Shown in pieces: positions 10,086-20,552 of a stretch of DNA of 64,000 bases. Under the pieces are notes generated by a model that was not told where the DNA came from, did no database searches, and was given only the letters and a program-made list of their open reading frames with translations. The number at the start of each line of letters is the position of its first letter. Position 1 is the first letter of the stretch. Source of the stretch: Aphrocallistes beatrix (Eukaryota; Porifera; Hexactinellida; Sceptrulophora; Aphrocallistidae); NCBI GenBank assembly GCA_963281255.1, contig OY725498.1:248001-312000 (forward strand). The letters are read 5' to 3'. Position numbers and translations under genes: made by a program.

Positions 10086-11621
10086 TTATATATGATAACT
10101 ATACTTGTCACCTTTACAACAACAATAATAACAAAAACAAAACGAGAAGAAAACAACAACAGCGAAAATAATAACAAAAATAACTCCCGTAATCCCCAGC
10201 ACGACTTCAACGGGCACACCGCCAGCTTGAAACGGAGGGAGAGTCGGAGGAGCTAAGGTGTCTTCAGAGGGAGTGTTAGTGGCATTAGTGTGAATAGTGG
10301 CATTAACTGGTACAGTGGCATTAGTGGCATTAGAGGGAATTGTGGTAGCTAAAATGATTGGTCGTGGAATCAGCCCACAGTAATACGTTCCACTACAGTT
10401 CAGGTCAGAACCTTCACCGCTACAGTAACAAGTAACGTTAGGGTTACAGGACTCAAAGTTCTCAGCTGATACGATGTCTCGTCCTGATGAATCAGCTGGG
10501 GTACCACACACGGCGTTTGAATCCACATTAAAATCAACCTCAAATATACTATGGAACAAGGACACCCATTGTAAGCCACAGTCACATTCCAATGGGTTGC
10601 CATCTAACGCGAAAAGTGTCAAGTCAACTAAAGGTGCTAGAACTTCGTAATTTAATCTCGTCAGCTGTGAGTCGACTAGGTTGACACTTCTCAGTTCGGT
10701 GTCCTCGAAAGTGTCGTTTGAAATCTCGCGGATTTGGTTCCCAGACAGATCCAAGTGTTCTAGCAGGGGCATTCCTTCTAAAAGTGTCCTATTCAAACGT
10801 GTGAAACTATTTTCTGACAATCCAAGCCATGTCAGACTATCGAAACCAGAAAAATGCAGTCCTGTCTCATCTAAGTTGTTCGAGGCTAAATTTAGCGATT
10901 CTATTTGGGCGCGGGTTGGCATGGAATCAAGATTTGATAGTTGAGCGTTTTGAATCGACACTTCTTTAACGGCGGAAAGTGGCGCGAATGTGAGAGGGTT
11001 TGCGCCACTTAAATCCACTCGATTTAGTTCCAATTTAGTGAGAGCAGTGAGGCCATCGAAGACTCCGGGCGCACTAAACTCAATAACGGATTCGCAATCG
11101 AATATTATGGAGACAAGAGCGTCCAGGTAACTGACAAAAGCAGCTGTTATTCCATTCGAATCAGGCGACACCCCCGAGAATTCCAATGTAGCTAAATCGT
11201 GGTTAAAACGGAAGGTTGGAAAATCAGTTCCAATCGTTCTCCCAAGCTTGACCGATTCTAAATTTGGATACTGACGGAAAAATTGATTGGTCAGCGTCAT
11301 GGGACCGTCGATACTTATAACTCGGATAGCCATGCTTTCTTGAGAAATCAGGTTTACAGTCAGAGGATCTGATTGGCCCTGAATGAATGCGAACTTAATT
11401 TCAGTTACAGTTCCAGAAAGGTTCAGTGTCAGATCTGTGCTAACAGCTGATTGGTCGAGCCCACCCGCGACGAACTTAGCCCTGTCAATGAGTAGTTCAC
11501 ATTCCGAAGTGTTAATAACGTTGTTAATGTAACAAGTGTCGGGGCATTCTAACACACAGGCAGAATGAATGCGTCCTAAATATATCACAAAAAGTGTACT
11601 AAAAATAAACAACAGCTTCAT
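10086..11621 (-). CDS. Single-pass transmembrane leucine-rich-repeat protein
   Basis: Intronless, 511 residues from the ATG at 11621. The frame stays open slightly upstream, but this ATG begins a good signal peptide (KLLFIFSTLFVIYLG ending near Ala21). A Cys-rich N-cap follows, then about eight LRRs (for example LTWLGLSENSFTRLNRTLL and LEHLDLSGNQIREI), an LRRCT cap (NPLECDCGLQWV ... VCGTP ... SC), a Cys-rich piece, a Thr/Asn/Pro stalk with several N-glycosylation sites, a transmembrane helix near residues 470-495 (VVLGITGVIFVIIFAVVVFF) and a short Cys-rich tail. The domain order suits a cell-surface recognition or adhesion receptor; no TIR or other signalling domain is present. Specific family not recognised. 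Confidence 0.88.
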   Translation of the reverse strand: MKLLFIFSTLFVIYLGRIHSACVLECPDTCYINNVINTSECELLIDRAKFVAGGLDQSAVSTDLTLNLSGTVTEIKFAFIQGQSDPLTVNLISQESMAIRVISIDGPMTLTNQFFRQYPNLESVKLGRTIGTDFPTFRFNHDLATLEFSGVSPDSNGITAAFVSYLDALVSIIFDCESVIEFSAPGVFDGLTALTKLELNRVDLSGANPLTFAPLSAVKEVSIQNAQLSNLDSMPTRAQIESLNLASNNLDETGLHFSGFDSLTWLGLSENSFTRLNRTLLEGMPLLEHLDLSGNQIREISNDTFEDTELRSVNLVDSQLTRLNYEVLAPLVDLTLFALDGNPLECDCGLQWVSLFHSIFEVDFNVDSNAVCGTPADSSGRDIVSAENFESCNPNVTCYCSGEGSDLNCSGTYYCGLIPRPIILATTIPSNATNATVPVNATIHTNATNTPSEDTLAPPTLPPFQAGGVPVEVVLGITGVIFVIIFAVVVFFSFCFCYYCCCKGDKYSYHI

Positions 11622-11965
11622 GGTATACTCAATTAATTTCAATCATTTCCTATTTATAGTGGACTACGGTGGACCTAGAAAATGTGTCTGCGTATGCATA
11701 TCTGCAGATTGTGGTTTCTAATGAGTGGAATATGGTGGAACCATCTTGTAGAGATCCTACGATATATTAATATGCAATCAGTGAGTTACGAAAATGGAGG
11801 AATGGAATGTAGTTAAATTGTAGACAGTGGATACTGATTTAGAATAATCAATGTGTTGAGCAGAAGAATTAGCTGGTGTAAAGAGAATATATTCTCAGTT
11901 TAATTTCTCGTCTTATCTTCCTATTTACTCTAGGAGGATGAAAATCTGGGAGTGCCATTGTCAAT

Positions 11966-12118
11966 ATGCCAACTGTCCCGTTTTTGGCGGGATGTCCAGC
12001 TATTATATCTCTTATTATGGGCTAATTTTATCCCTGTTTTTATATCCCACTTTTTTGGAGTCCATGTATACTACTTTTCTATTGCGTCCCACTTTTATAA
12101 TGTCTCAAGTTGGCATGC
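11966..12118. mobile_element. CATGCCAACT-family MITE, copy 1
   Basis: Starts ATGCCAACTGTCCCGTTTTTG and ends CAAGTTGGCATG. Interior has the family's GTCCCGC / GCGGGAC blocks. Upstream of the LRR gene. Confidence 0.75.
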
Positions 12119-12302
12119 ATGCATGGTTTAAATTTGAGTGGTTGCCATGGTTCCCCAACCACTGGGAAGTACCTGGTGTAATGTAACAGCTGTTTTCTTG
12201 TGCGTGTTTAGTGAACAAATAAATGAGAATAATAATGATACTATAAATAAATTCAGGAATGGGCATTTGAAGATTGTTAGTTATATCTCCTTCATCTATA
12301 TG

Positions 12303-12508
12303 GGTAAGCGGAACTTTCGTCCCTGGAATTTTTGTCTCATAAGAGGCTAAAATAAACGGGCACTAATATGTAAGGAACGGAAAGTGAGGCTTTTGGAGTG
12401 GAGTATGTTTGAAAAAAAAGGTGAAAATGGGGCATTTTGATTGAGAAATCAGTAGGTGCGAAAGGGGCATTTTAGTGGACGAAAATTCCAGGGACGAAAG
12501 TTCCGCAA
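12303..12508. mobile_element. Inverted-repeat element (GCGGAACTTTCGTCCCTGG)
   Basis: Left arm GCGGAACTTTCGTCCCTGG matches right arm CCAGGGACGAAAGTTCCGC. The flanks share 12 identical bases (TTCATCTATATG at 12291-12302 and 12509-12520). The true target duplication may be the inner 9 bp, as in MULEs. Confidence 0.75.
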
Positions 12509-12639
12509 TTCATCTATATGTACCACTGAATACTATCATATCCAAGTTGAAAGATTTTGTGGCAGTTGTCACCATTAACTTCCACTATATATATATAATG
12601 GTTGAAAGAGTGGCACTTGTTAATAAAGTACCTTCTATA

Positions 12640-12795
12640 CAGTGGAATTCGCTTATTAGCAACTCGAGTTTTGCTCATAAAATGGTTGCTAATAAGCGAA
12701 GAGAAGTAACACAAATCTTCACCTGGGTCCTGAAGATTGGTTGCTAATAGAGCAATATTGCTAATAAGGGAGTTGCTAATAAGCGAACTCCACTG
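12640..12795. mobile_element. TA-flanked MITE (ends CAGTGGAATTCGCTTATTAG)
   Basis: Ends CAGTGGAATTCGCTTATTAG and TAATAAGCGAACTCCACTG next to TA. GTTGCTAATAAGCGAA is repeated inside. Single copy in this window. Confidence 0.82.
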
Positions 12796-13056
12796 TACTT
12801 CGATATTAATTCTTCCTCGAGAAATTTTCTCTCAAAAAGAGTTTTCATAATTATTTACAGCGAATGATCGTCACAGTAGAAAAAGGATAAATCAATAATC
12901 ACCCCGGGTATTGTCCAAAGATATTCAGTATACAATAAACAACAATAACAACAAGGGAACTATGTCAATACATGCAATTAGAAACCTGCCATTATAATAT
13001 ACATATCAGAAACCAATCTATCAACAAATTCAAAGTAGAAAGTAAACAAAAAGAAA

Positions 13057-13785
13057 TTACAAATCTGACTTCAGCCTCGAATACTTCGCTGTTTGAGATT
13101 CTTTTTTGAGTTTCGGTGTCAGACGGAAGAAGCCCCCGACACCAAGTGGAACTAGAAGTAGAACCAACAGACAAGCACCCACGATCAGTGGAACGTAGAG
13201 TGGGAGTCCTGATTTGTAACAGAAATCTGGAGGAGCGAAGTTGAAGTTAGTTTGATTCAAGTTGAAGGCTTGTACAGTGTAGTTCTTCATTGAGAATATT
13301 ACGTAATCGGAACTATTAGTCAGATTAGCTCTGAAGTCAGAACTACATTCGTAACTGTAAACGTCAGACGATACTATTTCAAAGTCGAGGAATCGTAACA
13401 ACGTGTAATTACCAATGGAATCCCGGTGATATGTAATGTTGTTGAGGTACCAACTGTGTTTGGCGCCTGTTTCTGAATCGCTGAAGCTGACCAGATTCAG
13501 AATAAATTCGAATTCCAACCAATCATTTCCTTTATCCCCATTCCATTCCAAATGCATTGTCGACATGTTTTGTCTGTTAGAGTTGATATAATGAGGACAT
13601 TCTCCGGACACGGTTGCATTCTCGGGGATCGTTTCGTTGCCACCTTCTCCGAAAAGTAAATAAGCTTCCTCGGAATGTAAACACAGTTTAACACAAGAGT
13701 CGTTTCCGTTGACTTTGTAACAAACCTCTCCAGCAGTAACAGGAAGCAAGAGTGATACTATAAATAGAACGAGCAGTGACCTCAT
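13057..13785 (-). CDS. LAMP-like lysosomal membrane glycoprotein 1
   Basis: Intronless, 242 residues from the ATG at 13785. This start is preferred to the in-frame ATG at 13821 because it opens a clean signal peptide (RSLLVLFIVSLLLPVTAG). The luminal part has paired cysteines, about nine N-glycosylation sites and the LAMP-type segment VYSYECSSDFRA ... YTVQAFNL. A transmembrane helix follows (VPLIVGACLLVLLLVPLGVG) and a short basic tail ends in YSRLKSDL. YSRL is a YxxPhi sorting motif of the type that carries LAMPs to lysosomes. The family is known from lysosomal membranes; LAMP assignment here rests on topology, cysteine layout, the QAF segment and the tail. Three further paralogues lie at 47-54 kb. 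Confidence 0.8.
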   Translation of the reverse strand: MRSLLVLFIVSLLLPVTAGEVCYKVNGNDSCVKLCLHSEEAYLLFGEGGNETIPENATVSGECPHYINSNRQNMSTMHLEWNGDKGNDWLEFEFILNLVSFSDSETGAKHSWYLNNITYHRDSIGNYTLLRFLDFEIVSSDVYSYECSSDFRANLTNSSDYVIFSMKNYTVQAFNLNQTNFNFAPPDFCYKSGLPLYVPLIVGACLLVLLLVPLGVGGFFRLTPKLKKESQTAKYSRLKSDL

Positions 13786-13892
13786 CCTAAATTCTAAATA
13801 TAAACTCGAAGGATTAAACATAAGATTGGGGATATCTGGGGTCTAGCAAAGCAATGTGAAACCTAATTTAGAATTACAAACGGTATGGCATA

Positions 13893-14097
13893 CATGCCAA
13901 CTTGAGCCACGATAAAAGCGGGTGCAGCGTTGAATTTCGCGGGACATGGCGGGACGCAATAGAAAAATATTGTACATAGAATCAAAAAAAGCGGGACATA
14001 ATGGGGAAATTTCATGTAAAAGCGGGACACGTGAAAATTATCTCAATAGAAAAGAAAAAAATCGGGACGTCCCGTCAGAAACGGGACAGTTGGCATG
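13893..14097. mobile_element. CATGCCAACT-family MITE, copy 2
   Basis: Ends CATGCCAACTTGAGCCAC and ACGGGACAGTTGGCATG, preceded by TA at 13891-13892. Confidence 0.85.
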
Positions 14098-14344
14098 TTT
14101 GGAATAGTATTATTCGCCAGCCAGTTAAACAGATGGAAAATTAAATGTGGTAGTTTGTTGAAAAGATGTGTCGCCTACCATTCCACAATAGGCGCCAAGT
14201 GTGGGGAAAAAAAAAAAATCTGGGGGGCAAGCCACCCAGACTCCCCTTACCGTTGCTCGCTCTTGGCCCCCCAGGTTTTATTCTATTTTCCGGAACTTGG
14301 CGGTTATGTTTGGAACGGTATTATTCAGGATACATACTTGCCAA

Positions 14345-14524
14345 CAGAGTTTCATTCAAGCATATGCAGGCGCGTAAATTAAGTCAAAATAGAACTATGC
14401 GGACAAAATTCGCCTAAACTCCTATATCCGTGGTACGAAATGAGGTTAGCATAGGTTAGTAGGCACATGAAAATAATCAGAGATGTTTTAGGCGTAAATC
14501 CTAAAAAAGCTAGATGAAACCCTG
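14345..14524. mobile_element. hAT MITE (CAGGCTTTCATCC family), copy 3
   Basis: Ends CAGAGTTTCATTC and GATGAAACCCTG, with an 8-bp duplication CTTGCCAA at 14337-14344 and 14525-14532. More diverged than the copies at 6458 and 47002. Confidence 0.8.
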
Positions 14525-14961
14525 CTTGCCAACCATCACGGGTGCCTGGAATGTAGTGGCAGATGACATATGCCATATCTGGAAAGGGGTTTGTCACGCC
14601 ATTTAAAAAGCTCAGCACTACGATGAGGACCAACTTTAGATGAAGCAGCATTTTAACTATATTCGTATGCATAAAGTGATCTCACGACAGACCCCTAAAC
14701 CTCACGATTTGTCACAAAATATCGCGACGCTTCTATCAAATCTCACGATTTACTCTCTCAGATTGAGAGCTCTAATCTGATACGATTGTGTCTTACAAAG
14801 AATCAATTATCTATGTCTCACGACAGAATCGCGAGATTTATGAAATCTCACGATTTTTCGAGCCCCAAATACGTACATATTTATTAAAAAGTACATTGTG
14901 TATGCGTAATGGACTTTTTAATACTCACGTATAGACATACATTACATTCTTATCAATCATA
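14525..14961. other. Intergenic with repeated TCACGA / CTCACGATTT words
   Basis: Words such as CTCACGATTT, CTCACGACAGA and TCTCGCGATT recur in both orientations between 14680 and 14865, perhaps an eroded inverted-repeat element. No gene seen. Confidence 0.35.
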
Positions 14962-15152
14962 CATGCCAACTTGAGCCATTATACGTGTAAAAGCGGGACG
15001 CAGCGTTGAATTTCGGAGATATGGCGGGACGCAATAGAAGTATTATACATAGAAGAAAAAAAGCGGGACATAATGGGTAAATTCCCTGTAAAAACGGGAC
15101 ACTCGTGAAGATCAGCTCAATATAGAAGAGTGAAAAAAAGGACAGTTGGCAT
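14962..15152. mobile_element. CATGCCAACT-family MITE, copy 3
   Basis: Starts CATGCCAACTTGAGCCATTA and ends GGACAGTTGGCAT, where it meets another MITE. Confidence 0.8.
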
Positions 15153-15153
15153 A

Positions 15154-15239
15154 TAGTAGAACTCGGTTAGTACGTACTTACGGATAGTACGTACTTTTTC
15201 CCGCTTCCCGGAGGGGTACGTACTAGCTGAGTTCTACTG
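15154..15239. mobile_element. CAGTAGAACTCGG-family MITE, copy 2 (short form)
   Basis: Ends TAGTAGAACTCGGTTAGTAC and GCTGAGTTCTACTG. It is an 86-bp, internally shortened version of the 3192-3383 copy. Confidence 0.8.
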
Positions 15240-15556
15240 TATAATCAAGTAAAAATAGTTGTTATAACAATTCGATAAGTTATCCATAAAAACACCTAAT
15301 ATCGATATTCTATCAGAAGGACCCCCTGATATCTCCTGGGACTACTAATGGTCCATGAACTCCAGGTTGGGAACCACTGCACTAAAGTAATGGAGTACTC
15401 TATAATTTTTGGACCATGGATGAAATATTTTAGTTAGAGAATTTCACAACATGAAACAAAAATTGTTTCCAAGAAACGATAAACCTTAGAAATGTATTAC
15501 TAGCATATATAACCAATGGAAATAAGCGCTCCTTGAAATTAGGAGCGTGCTCTTGC

Positions 15557-15792
15557 CAGGGTTAAACCACAGGATTTCTGTGGAAATTCCCAAAGAATCC
15601 CACAGAAACCCACAGAAAATCCCACAGAAATTCACAGGAAAATCCACAGAAAATTCCACAGAAATTCACAGGAAAACCCACAGAAAATTCCACAGATTCC
15701 CACATGTGGGAATTCCATCGCTTAAAGTCATTCCCATTCCCATCTCATATGGGAATCTGTGGGTTTCCATGGGAATTCCCACGGCAATCCTG
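15557..15792. mobile_element. hAT-like element with internal CCCACAGAAA array, copy 1
   Basis: Ends CAGGGTTAAACC and GGCAATCCTG, flanked by the imperfect 8-bp duplication GCTCTTGC / GCTCCCGC. Inside is an array of AATTCCACAGAAATCCACAG-like units, then CATATGGGAATCTGTGGG. Second copy at 51889. Confidence 0.75.
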
Positions 15793-16227
15793 GCTCCCGC
15801 TCTGGGCACCTTACATAAAATTGGAGCGATCCTACGTTCGAGTATCTTTCTTTTTTAGTCTATTTTCTAAATTTAGCCTACATTTACCATAGTGAGGAAA
15901 CAATAGAAAAACTTTTAGGATAGCAGGGAAAATTGTGGGAACAAACTTTATTAAAAGGAGCGCACTCGTGCTTGGCGAGGTGTTTTGTAGCGTCATTTCC
16001 TGTTTAAGCCATTTTGGGCGGGGAAGCCATACAAGTTTGGGGTCTGACTATAAATAGAAAAAATCACTTAGCCAAGTTAATTAATAATGCTCTGTTAATT
16101 ATACATCAGAGCATCTGAATCAGTTATGTAGCATTATGTATTCCTCTGAAAAACTGAAAATAGATTGTTGATATACAAAAGCAAACGAAGGGACAACCTA
16201 CGAAGATTAATAGACTAAATATCGAAA
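15793..16227. other. Downstream region of NLR 1 with second copy of the promoter-like cassette
   Basis: At 15994-16057 the cassette CATTTCC(T)GTTTAAGCCATTTTGGGCGGGGAA is followed 24 bp later by CTATAAATAG. The rest is AT-rich and should include the NLR 1 3' UTR. No gene seen. Confidence 0.4.
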
Positions 16228-19200
16228 TTATAGGTTAAGTTCAACCTCATACGACTCAGCTGTCTCCTTTAGAACAGTGAGAGACTTTGCAAATTCTTCA
16301 GGGATAATGATACCTCCTATACTGAGTGTCTTCAACTGTAAGAGTGTAGGGATGAGATGAGTTAGGTAACTACACGACTCAGTACTTAGTTCACACCTCT
16401 CTACTTCTAAATACTTAATAGTACGGTGGTAGGAGATACCTTTGCATAAATGCAACATCCCAATATCAGATAACGCGAATGAAGACAGTTTAAAAGAGAG
16501 TAATTGTTTGAGACTACTCCCTACTGTAGACCAGATAGTGAAGTCATTTGTTGCTAGCCTTGAGATGCTTAAGTTCACTTCGATTAAATTCGTGCAGAAT
16601 TGAAGAGATGTTAAGAGTTCATCCAAGCAATTCAATCCGATGTTAGTAATGCGATTTAAATTTAGACACTTCAATGAGCTAGAATTTTCAGTTATAATTT
16701 GAATTAGAGATTGTTTAATTCTTGAATCAGTTATGTCGTAATCAGACATGATTTCTAAGTATTTGAGGTCAGTTAGGTTGCGTAAGTGAGGGAGTAGTGA
16801 GTAGGAATCTCTACCACCAGTAGCGGAAAACGAATGCAATGATATCTCCTGAAGATGAGAGAGTTTAGACAAGATAGAGCGTAGCTGCTCATGCTTTCCT
16901 GTAAAATCAATTTTGAGATGTAAACCATTCAGTTCGGGGTTGAGTTGTGAAAGGTAAGGCAATTTATCAGAAAAGGTAGAACAATAAAATCCATCTTCTA
17001 AATTGAGTTGTTTAGATATCTTCTCGATGAGATGAGGTGGAAAATTCGAGAAATCTAAGTTCAAACTTGATAAACGTTTAAAGGTAGAAGTCGGAAATTT
17101 GTCTTTTTGTTCATCGTGATCATTAAAATCACACTTTTTGAGATGTAAACAAATTTTATTAATATTTGGCAGTTGGTTCTTTTTTATGGCGTTACAATAT
17201 TTCACTAGAGTTGCAGTAGTACCTTTAAAACTCAGAACTAAGTACTTGATGGAGCATGTGTCGGGAGACAAGCATGCTATTAAGTTATTGAACAGAGATA
17301 GCTTGACGTGATTAGTATCGATGTGCAGGAGTTCGATATTTTGTAGAAGAGGCAGAAACTTCAAGAAACAATACCACTCATTGGGAAGTGGAGTGAAATC
17401 TTCAAAATAAAAGCAAACCGATTCAGGTAGGAATTTACGGAAATCTTGAAATGATTCCTTGATTGACGTAGAACTGGTCTCAAATAACATTTCGGACAAT
17501 GAAAATAATTTCTTTGTAAATTCAGTCCAGCTGAAATAGTTCGATATCTCAGAATTAGAATATCTGAGTTGGTGCACCATTGGAATGTGCTGTATTGGAA
17601 GTGGAGTAACAGGCTGGAACTTAAATAGAATGAATAGAACACGACTGGCTTTGTCTAACAACAAACCACAAAGGAATCTAAAGACCATTTTGAATACTGA
17701 AAAATTAGATTCTGAATGAATAATGTACCTACTACTGAGACACTGATCTCCCCAAGATGACATGGATAACCAGGTGGCACCAACAAATTCTTGTATTGTG
17801 AGGTGACAAAACGACCACACACGGATAATTCGACCGAAATTGTCTTTCTTTATATGTTCTTCTGCTAACCCTAAACAATAGCATGGTTTCTCAACTTTCC
17901 CGATCTTGAGGAGAATATCTGTAGAAGAGGTGAGTTCACGAAAGGAGACGCCCATGTATGCCGCTTCTCCAATTCTGAACAAACAGTCGAGCACGGGAGG
18001 AGGAAGGAGGAATAGTGTCGTCTTCTTCGACCACTCTTTCAGGTTCATCCTGAACAGCTGGCGTCTGACCAAGTACGTGATGAGCTCTGAATAGAGCTGT
18101 GTGAGAGTGAATGCTGTGATGTTTTCAGTTCCTCGAATGAGCGCAGCGAACAGAGACGCATTGACAGGAATTAGAGAGAGTAGATTCATCTCCTCATGCA
18201 GGTGGATTAGACTCTTCAGCTGTTTTAGCTTCTCGGTTTTCAGCTGTATACGGAAGTAGCGGTCTCTGTTCTTTGGTGAAAACCCGAGTACCTGAAAGAA
18301 TCTGTCAATCAGTAGAAAGTGTGAGGAGGAAATGACTGTGTAAGCTCCTGGTCTGCTGGTGATTAAGATGGTAGATTGGGAGAGAGCCTTTCGAGTTAAG
18401 AGGAGAAATAAGATTGTCTGTTCGAAGGGGACTTCCTTTGTAAATTCATCTAAGCTGTCGATGATGAGTAGAAGTCCTTCTCCATCTGACTCGAGAATGT
18501 GCTTGGCTAGGTCGGAAGTCCAGGTCGGTCCAATGGGCATAGACAGACACATCCATTTAGCAATGAAATCCCCATCGATTTGTTTCTCAGCGTTTTCTTG
18601 CTCCATCTGGTGCCATTCTGGATTTCGACAAGGAATGGAGAGGCAATAAGCGAATTGTGGCAATTGGTTTTTCCCAAAACGCAGTGCTGTGATGTGGCAC
18701 AAGAAACTCTTGCCACTTCCTGGGTTTCCAATTACACACCAGATCTGTGGATCGGTGTAAACCTTTGCTTTAGATCTTGGTTGGTCAGGTTTATCTAATT
18801 CATCTGAGCTAATCGATTGACTTGAATCGTCTGAATCATCAGATCCATTGGATTGGTTAGATTGAGTGGGAGCTGCATCTGTTTCTAGATCAGAATCGAA
18901 TTGAAATTTGTAAGGATTATACTTCATCAATTCTTTTTTGAAGTTTATCGGACGGATTTTAATTCCCTTTTCCGCTATTTGTCTCATCAGCGCTATCTCG
19001 CTGTACGTCGTTTCATCCTTGAGATTAACTTCTCTAGGTTCTTCTTCTATGATAGTGAGAGGTACGTACACTGATTCTAGGTCTACGGGCTTTTCATCAT
19101 CGAACATTTGTTGCACTTTTCTATTTTGAGTTTCAATGAACTTTTTTAAGGAGGATTCCCAAGTCACAACTTCTTTCTGTAGAGTATCGATTTCTTTATC

Positions 19201-19770
19201 AAATTTCGAGAGGAATATTTCATCTGACATTGTATGAAACACATCCTGGTATGGGCGAAGAGAATATGTTACGTCTACACGCTGAATTACTACCATTAAT
19301 TCGCACATTCGACTCAGTCCACTGGAAACGTATCCCTTCTTCACCAGTATCTTCATCTTAGCCTCGAATGGCATCGAAGGTTCTATTTGACTCACTATCA
19401 AGCTTATTCGAACCCAATCCTTGTTACTGAATTCGTTCTTCAGTGTTCTCACAAGAGATTTAATGGATACTGAATCCTCAGAAGGAGTATATCCTTTTTG
19501 TTCTTTTTGGTGTTCACATGCTAGCCAAGGGTATTGCAAAGCTTTATTAGCTGAATCGGCACGACCAATCGAATGTAATCCTTCATAGAGTAGATGTGGA
19601 TTGTGGTTTTCCCAATTTTTTACAGCGTAAAGGAAATCTGTTCCATCTTTAATTTCTTCTCGTAGGCGACCAGGAACATTTAGTAAACTAACAAGTTTCT
19701 GTACGTCATTAGTGGATAACTCGTCACCCAATTCAATTAGAGGTTTGAATCCTGAAAGTTTATCCGTCAT
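16228..19770 (-). CDS. NLR 1: DED-DED-NACHT-LRR receptor
   Basis: Intronless coding region, 1180 residues. Residues about 8-78 form a death-effector-like domain (PLIELGDELSTNDVQKLVSL ... LHSIGRADSA, the RxDL-type end of DEDs). Residues about 95-180 form a second one (SLVRTLKNEFSNKDWVRI ... LMVVIQRVDV). A coiled linker and an acidic Ser/Asp stretch follow. NACHT motifs: Walker A VIGNPGSGKSFLC near 347, Walker B LLLIIDSLDEF, sensor TSRPGAY, and winged-helix/NAD2-type segments ending CHLTIQEFVGATWLS. The last 380 residues are divergent LRRs. Such proteins are cytosolic sensors that oligomerise through NACHT; DEDs would recruit DED adaptors or caspase-8-like partners. The ATG follows a GTTTAG acceptor by 11 nt, so a non-coding first exon lies upstream (donor near 21365). 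NACHT is nearly identical to NLR 4. Confidence 0.9.
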   Translation of the reverse strand: MTDKLSGFKPLIELGDELSTNDVQKLVSLLNVPGRLREEIKDGTDFLYAVKNWENHNPHLLYEGLHSIGRADSANKALQYPWLACEHQKEQKGYTPSEDSVSIKSLVRTLKNEFSNKDWVRISLIVSQIEPSMPFEAKMKILVKKGYVSSGLSRMCELMVVIQRVDVTYSLRPYQDVFHTMSDEIFLSKFDKEIDTLQKEVVTWESSLKKFIETQNRKVQQMFDDEKPVDLESVYVPLTIIEEEPREVNLKDETTYSEIALMRQIAEKGIKIRPINFKKELMKYNPYKFQFDSDLETDAAPTQSNQSNGSDDSDDSSQSISSDELDKPDQPRSKAKVYTDPQIWCVIGNPGSGKSFLCHITALRFGKNQLPQFAYCLSIPCRNPEWHQMEQENAEKQIDGDFIAKWMCLSMPIGPTWTSDLAKHILESDGEGLLLIIDSLDEFTKEVPFEQTILFLLLTRKALSQSTILITSRPGAYTVISSSHFLLIDRFFQVLGFSPKNRDRYFRIQLKTEKLKQLKSLIHLHEEMNLLSLIPVNASLFAALIRGTENITAFTLTQLYSELITYLVRRQLFRMNLKEWSKKTTLFLLPPPVLDCLFRIGEAAYMGVSFRELTSSTDILLKIGKVEKPCYCLGLAEEHIKKDNFGRIIRVWSFCHLTIQEFVGATWLSMSSWGDQCLSSRYIIHSESNFSVFKMVFRFLCGLLLDKASRVLFILFKFQPVTPLPIQHIPMVHQLRYSNSEISNYFSWTEFTKKLFSLSEMLFETSSTSIKESFQDFRKFLPESVCFYFEDFTPLPNEWYCFLKFLPLLQNIELLHIDTNHVKLSLFNNLIACLSPDTCSIKYLVLSFKGTTATLVKYCNAIKKNQLPNINKICLHLKKCDFNDHDEQKDKFPTSTFKRLSSLNLDFSNFPPHLIEKISKQLNLEDGFYCSTFSDKLPYLSQLNPELNGLHLKIDFTGKHEQLRSILSKLSHLQEISLHSFSATGGRDSYSLLPHLRNLTDLKYLEIMSDYDITDSRIKQSLIQIITENSSSLKCLNLNRITNIGLNCLDELLTSLQFCTNLIEVNLSISRLATNDFTIWSTVGSSLKQLLSFKLSSFALSDIGMLHLCKGISYHRTIKYLEVERCELSTESCSYLTHLIPTLLQLKTLSIGGIIIPEEFAKSLTVLKETAESYEVELNL

Positions 19771-19849
19771 TTGATCTCTTGCTAAACAAAAAGATCAGAT
19801 TAAAAAAGTAGGAAAGTATTACCTTAAAATTTATCATTAAGAGAATGAA

Positions 19850-20480
19850 AAAATGTCGGTCGACAGACCGAGAGTGCAGCTCCATTAAGTGACTCGTAGG
19901 ACATCTGCATAATACACAAGTACATCCTTAATTGAGATTTAAACAATTTTATTTATTTCAGCTGCCAATCAAATTTCAAGTTTAGAGAGTGATTCTGACT
20001 TGTTTATGTGTATAGTCTGTTCTATTCCATATTAACCAGTTATATTAAATTCTGCTGTTAGATTAAAACTCTGCAATTTTATTGGTCACCACATATGTTA
20101 CATTTTGAGGCAAGGTGTGAAAATGTGAATAATTCTTGCATTAGGCAAGATAGTGATTCTGACTTGTACAAGTATAAGTTCATTGAGTTACGTATAATCC
20201 CTATTAATCAATAGATGAAAGCCAACTGTAATGTTAAATCCCAAAATTCTCTGATTGGTTAATACAGTTTGACACCTTTTGTGGAAAGATGTGAAAATAT
20301 TTCATTATTTGGACCCAGGTTCAAATCTCCACTATATAAATAATATATGGTCCAAATTTGGTGCAATTTGGTCAAATAGAATTTCCAGGAGCGAGATGGA
20401 TGGACGGACGTAGGTACAGATGTATAGACGTCGCACGTGTTGAATTAGAATTATTTCAATCAAGGAATCACATAGGAGCG
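19850..20480. mobile_element. Dispersed repeat K (ends AATGTCRGTCGACAG ... TGCAGCTCC), partial copy
   Basis: Starts AAAATGTCGGTCGACAGACC and AGTGCAGCTCCATTAAGTGAC, then shares long stretches with 37192-38370, including CCAGGTTCAAATCTCCAC and TTTCCAGGAGCGAG. It lies in the NLR 1 5' UTR intron. No protein visible. Confidence 0.65.
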
Positions 20481-20552
20481 AGTCGTTCAATCGTAGCCGC
20501 GCAGCGCAAGCAAGCGAAGCGCGCTTGTACTAATATAATATTGTATTGTTTA

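Noticed and set aside
20300-20330. tRNA-like B box GGTTCAAATCTCC
   Set aside because: Part of dispersed repeat K with no A box or cloverleaf; not a tRNA gene.
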